Origin: Azospirillum endophyticum
GTDB taxonomy: Bacteria > Pseudomonadota > Alphaproteobacteria > Azospirillales > Azospirillaceae
Length of the DNA stretch: 64,000 bases
Direction: 5' to 3'
NCBI RefSeq assembly: GCF_016595245.1
Contig: NZ_JAENHM010000044.1
Location: 339,501 to 403,500, forward strand
Notes under the pieces: model-generated
Told to the model about the DNA's origin: nothing
What the model saw: only the letters and a program-made list of their open reading frames with translations
Databases searched by the model: none
In this document: piece after piece, positions 63,185 through 64,000 of the stretch
Layout of the letters: every line of letters begins with the position of its first letter
How positions within the stretch are numbered: position 1 is the stretch's first letter
Position numbers and translations under genes: made by a program

Positions 63185-64000
63185 TCAGGATGGCCGCTTG
63201 GTCAGGACGGCGAGATAGCCGGCGATGCGGTGAACACTGACGGGAAGCACCTGTTCGATGGCGGACAGCGCGCGGTCGGGGTCACGGATGTCGAAGACCC
63301 CGGTGACCCGGCGCTGCGCCAGTTCGGCGTCCAGCAGGATGATCGGCCCCGACCGATAGCGGTTCAGTTCGCCCACCACCTCCCGCAGGCTGCGGCCGTC
63401 GAAGACCACGCGGCCGTCGCGCCATGCCGTCGCGCGGGCGACATCCACCCCGTTCTCGCGCGTCGGACAGGTGCCCGGTTCGTAACGGGCGGCCTCGCCG
63501 GCGGTCAGGCGGACGCCGTCCTCCGACGCGGCGAGGCCGGCGGGACAATGGACCTCGACGATCCCCTCCTCCACCACCACGCGGGTGGCCTCGTCCATCC
63601 GGCGCACGGCGAAACGGGTGCCGACCACCCGGGTGACGGCCCCCATCGCCGTCACCTCGAACGGCCGGCTGCGGTCGGCGGTCACGCTGAAGAAGGCCTC
63701 GCCACGCCGCAGGGTCACGCGTCGGCCGGAGCCGCTGAAATCGACCGAAATGGCGCTGTCGGTGTTGAGCTGGACCTGCGACCCGTCGGCGAGAGTGACG
63801 ACGCGCCGTTCCCCCGACGCCGTGCTGTAGTCGCTGCCCAGACGGTCGAGCATGGCCGGACCGAACACCGCCGCGGCCGCAAGGCCGGCGGCGAGCAGCG
63901 CCAGCGGGGCCAGGCGGCGGCCACCGGCCGAACCGGCGCCGCCAGCCGGCCGCGGCGGCGGCGGCCCGGCGGCGGTAGCGGAGGCGGCAAGGCCGGCGGC
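63185..64000 (-). CDS. fecR: FecR-family anti-sigma factor, truncated by window end
   Basis: The 3' 271 codons of a FecR-type regulator; the 5' end, with the cytoplasmic anti-sigma part, lies beyond the window. The visible part begins Gly/Pro/Ala-rich, with a membrane segment LAPLALLAAGLAAAAVFGPA, followed by the periplasmic FecR domain (GERRVVTLADGSQVQLNTDS, RGEAFFSVTADRSRPFEVTA, VVGTRFAVRRMDEATRVVVE) and a C-terminal STN-interacting region (FDIRDPDRALSAIEQVLPVS). It passes the signal from the receptor's STN domain to an ECF sigma factor, which should lie just upstream of it. Only this part can be judged here. Confidence 0.92.
   Translation of the reverse strand, partial: AAGLAASATAAGPPPPRPAGGAGSAGGRRLAPLALLAAGLAAAAVFGPAMLDRLGSDYSTASGERRVVTLADGSQVQLNTDSAISVDFSGSGRRVTLRRGEAFFSVTADRSRPFEVTAMGAVTRVVGTRFAVRRMDEATRVVVEEGIVEVHCPAGLAASEDGVRLTAGEAARYEPGTCPTRENGVDVARATAWRDGRVVFDGRSLREVVGELNRYRSGPIILLDAELAQRRVTGVFDIRDPDRALSAIEQVLPVSVHRIAGYLAVLTKRPS

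Overview
The window is dense, very GC-rich chromosomal or replicon DNA (roughly two thirds G+C or more). Third codon positions are strongly G/C, so many long open frames are antisense shadows. Gene content and relatedness (mdc malonate decarboxylase with MadLM and an MdcY-type regulator, DUF808/YedI, FpvA-like TonB receptor with FecR, MaoC-phosphate acetyltransferase fusion, many LysR/ABC modules) suggest an alphaproteobacterium, probably a Rhodospirillales/Azospirillum-like soil or plant-associated heterotroph. This taxonomic reading is inference; there is no rRNA or tRNA in the window.

Layout. 1-3080: an MHS-type transporter, an IclR regulator and a ruined amidohydrolase gene, the remains of a small catabolic cassette. 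3200-10000: accessory regulators with divergent targets (SDR/LysR, MFS/LysR), a lone VapB-like antitoxin beside an internally deleted vapC remnant, a TetR regulator and a CsbD stress protein. 10281-22618: a long plus-strand run of ten genes, with an M20 deacylase, class II aldolase, a complete dipeptide-type ABC importer, a ketopantoate-reductase-like enzyme, a carbamoylase-type M20 hydrolase, a histone-deacetylase-like amidohydrolase and an EamA exporter. It is controlled by a divergent LysR and looks like uptake and stepwise hydrolysis of an amide or N-acyl compound. 22782-29991: a complete minus-strand malonate operon, madL-madM-mdcA-C-D-E-G-B-H, facing the divergent GntR regulator mdcY, with TTGTATAC-like operators between.

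31345-40061: a central-metabolism island holding a formate/nitrite-type channel, enolase, a MaoC-phosphotransacetylase fusion, acetate kinase, a DMT transporter, a half-size phosphoglycerate kinase-like protein, GAPDH and a small protein. 40140-43789: a FUSC-type protein and MHS transporter opposite an AraC regulator. 44637-48445: a three-subunit membrane-linked FAD dehydrogenase (Tat-exported small subunit, GMC flavoprotein with a Cys cluster, tri-haem cytochrome c). 48682-54550: a secreted caspase-like protein, a LysR/SDR pair, two small membrane/periplasmic proteins and a periplasmic asparaginase. 55023-59419: hypotheticals, a secreted histidine phosphatase, DedA and DUF808 membrane proteins. 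59526-64000: a siderophore uptake unit, fecR (cut by the window edge), a TonB receptor with an STN signalling domain and a coupled esterase.

Structure outside genes is unusually rich: at least six 105-170 bp palindromic intergenic repeats in three families (one copy with a 60 bp double-hairpin insertion), a 268 bp nested inverted-repeat element, several strong hairpin terminators, and palindromic operator candidates, including two TGTAG-N5-CTACA sites before the formate-type channel. The observations most worth following are the half-size phosphoglycerate kinase-like protein in the acetyl-phosphate/glycolysis island, the amide-hydrolysis operon, the vapC remnant and the nested repeats.
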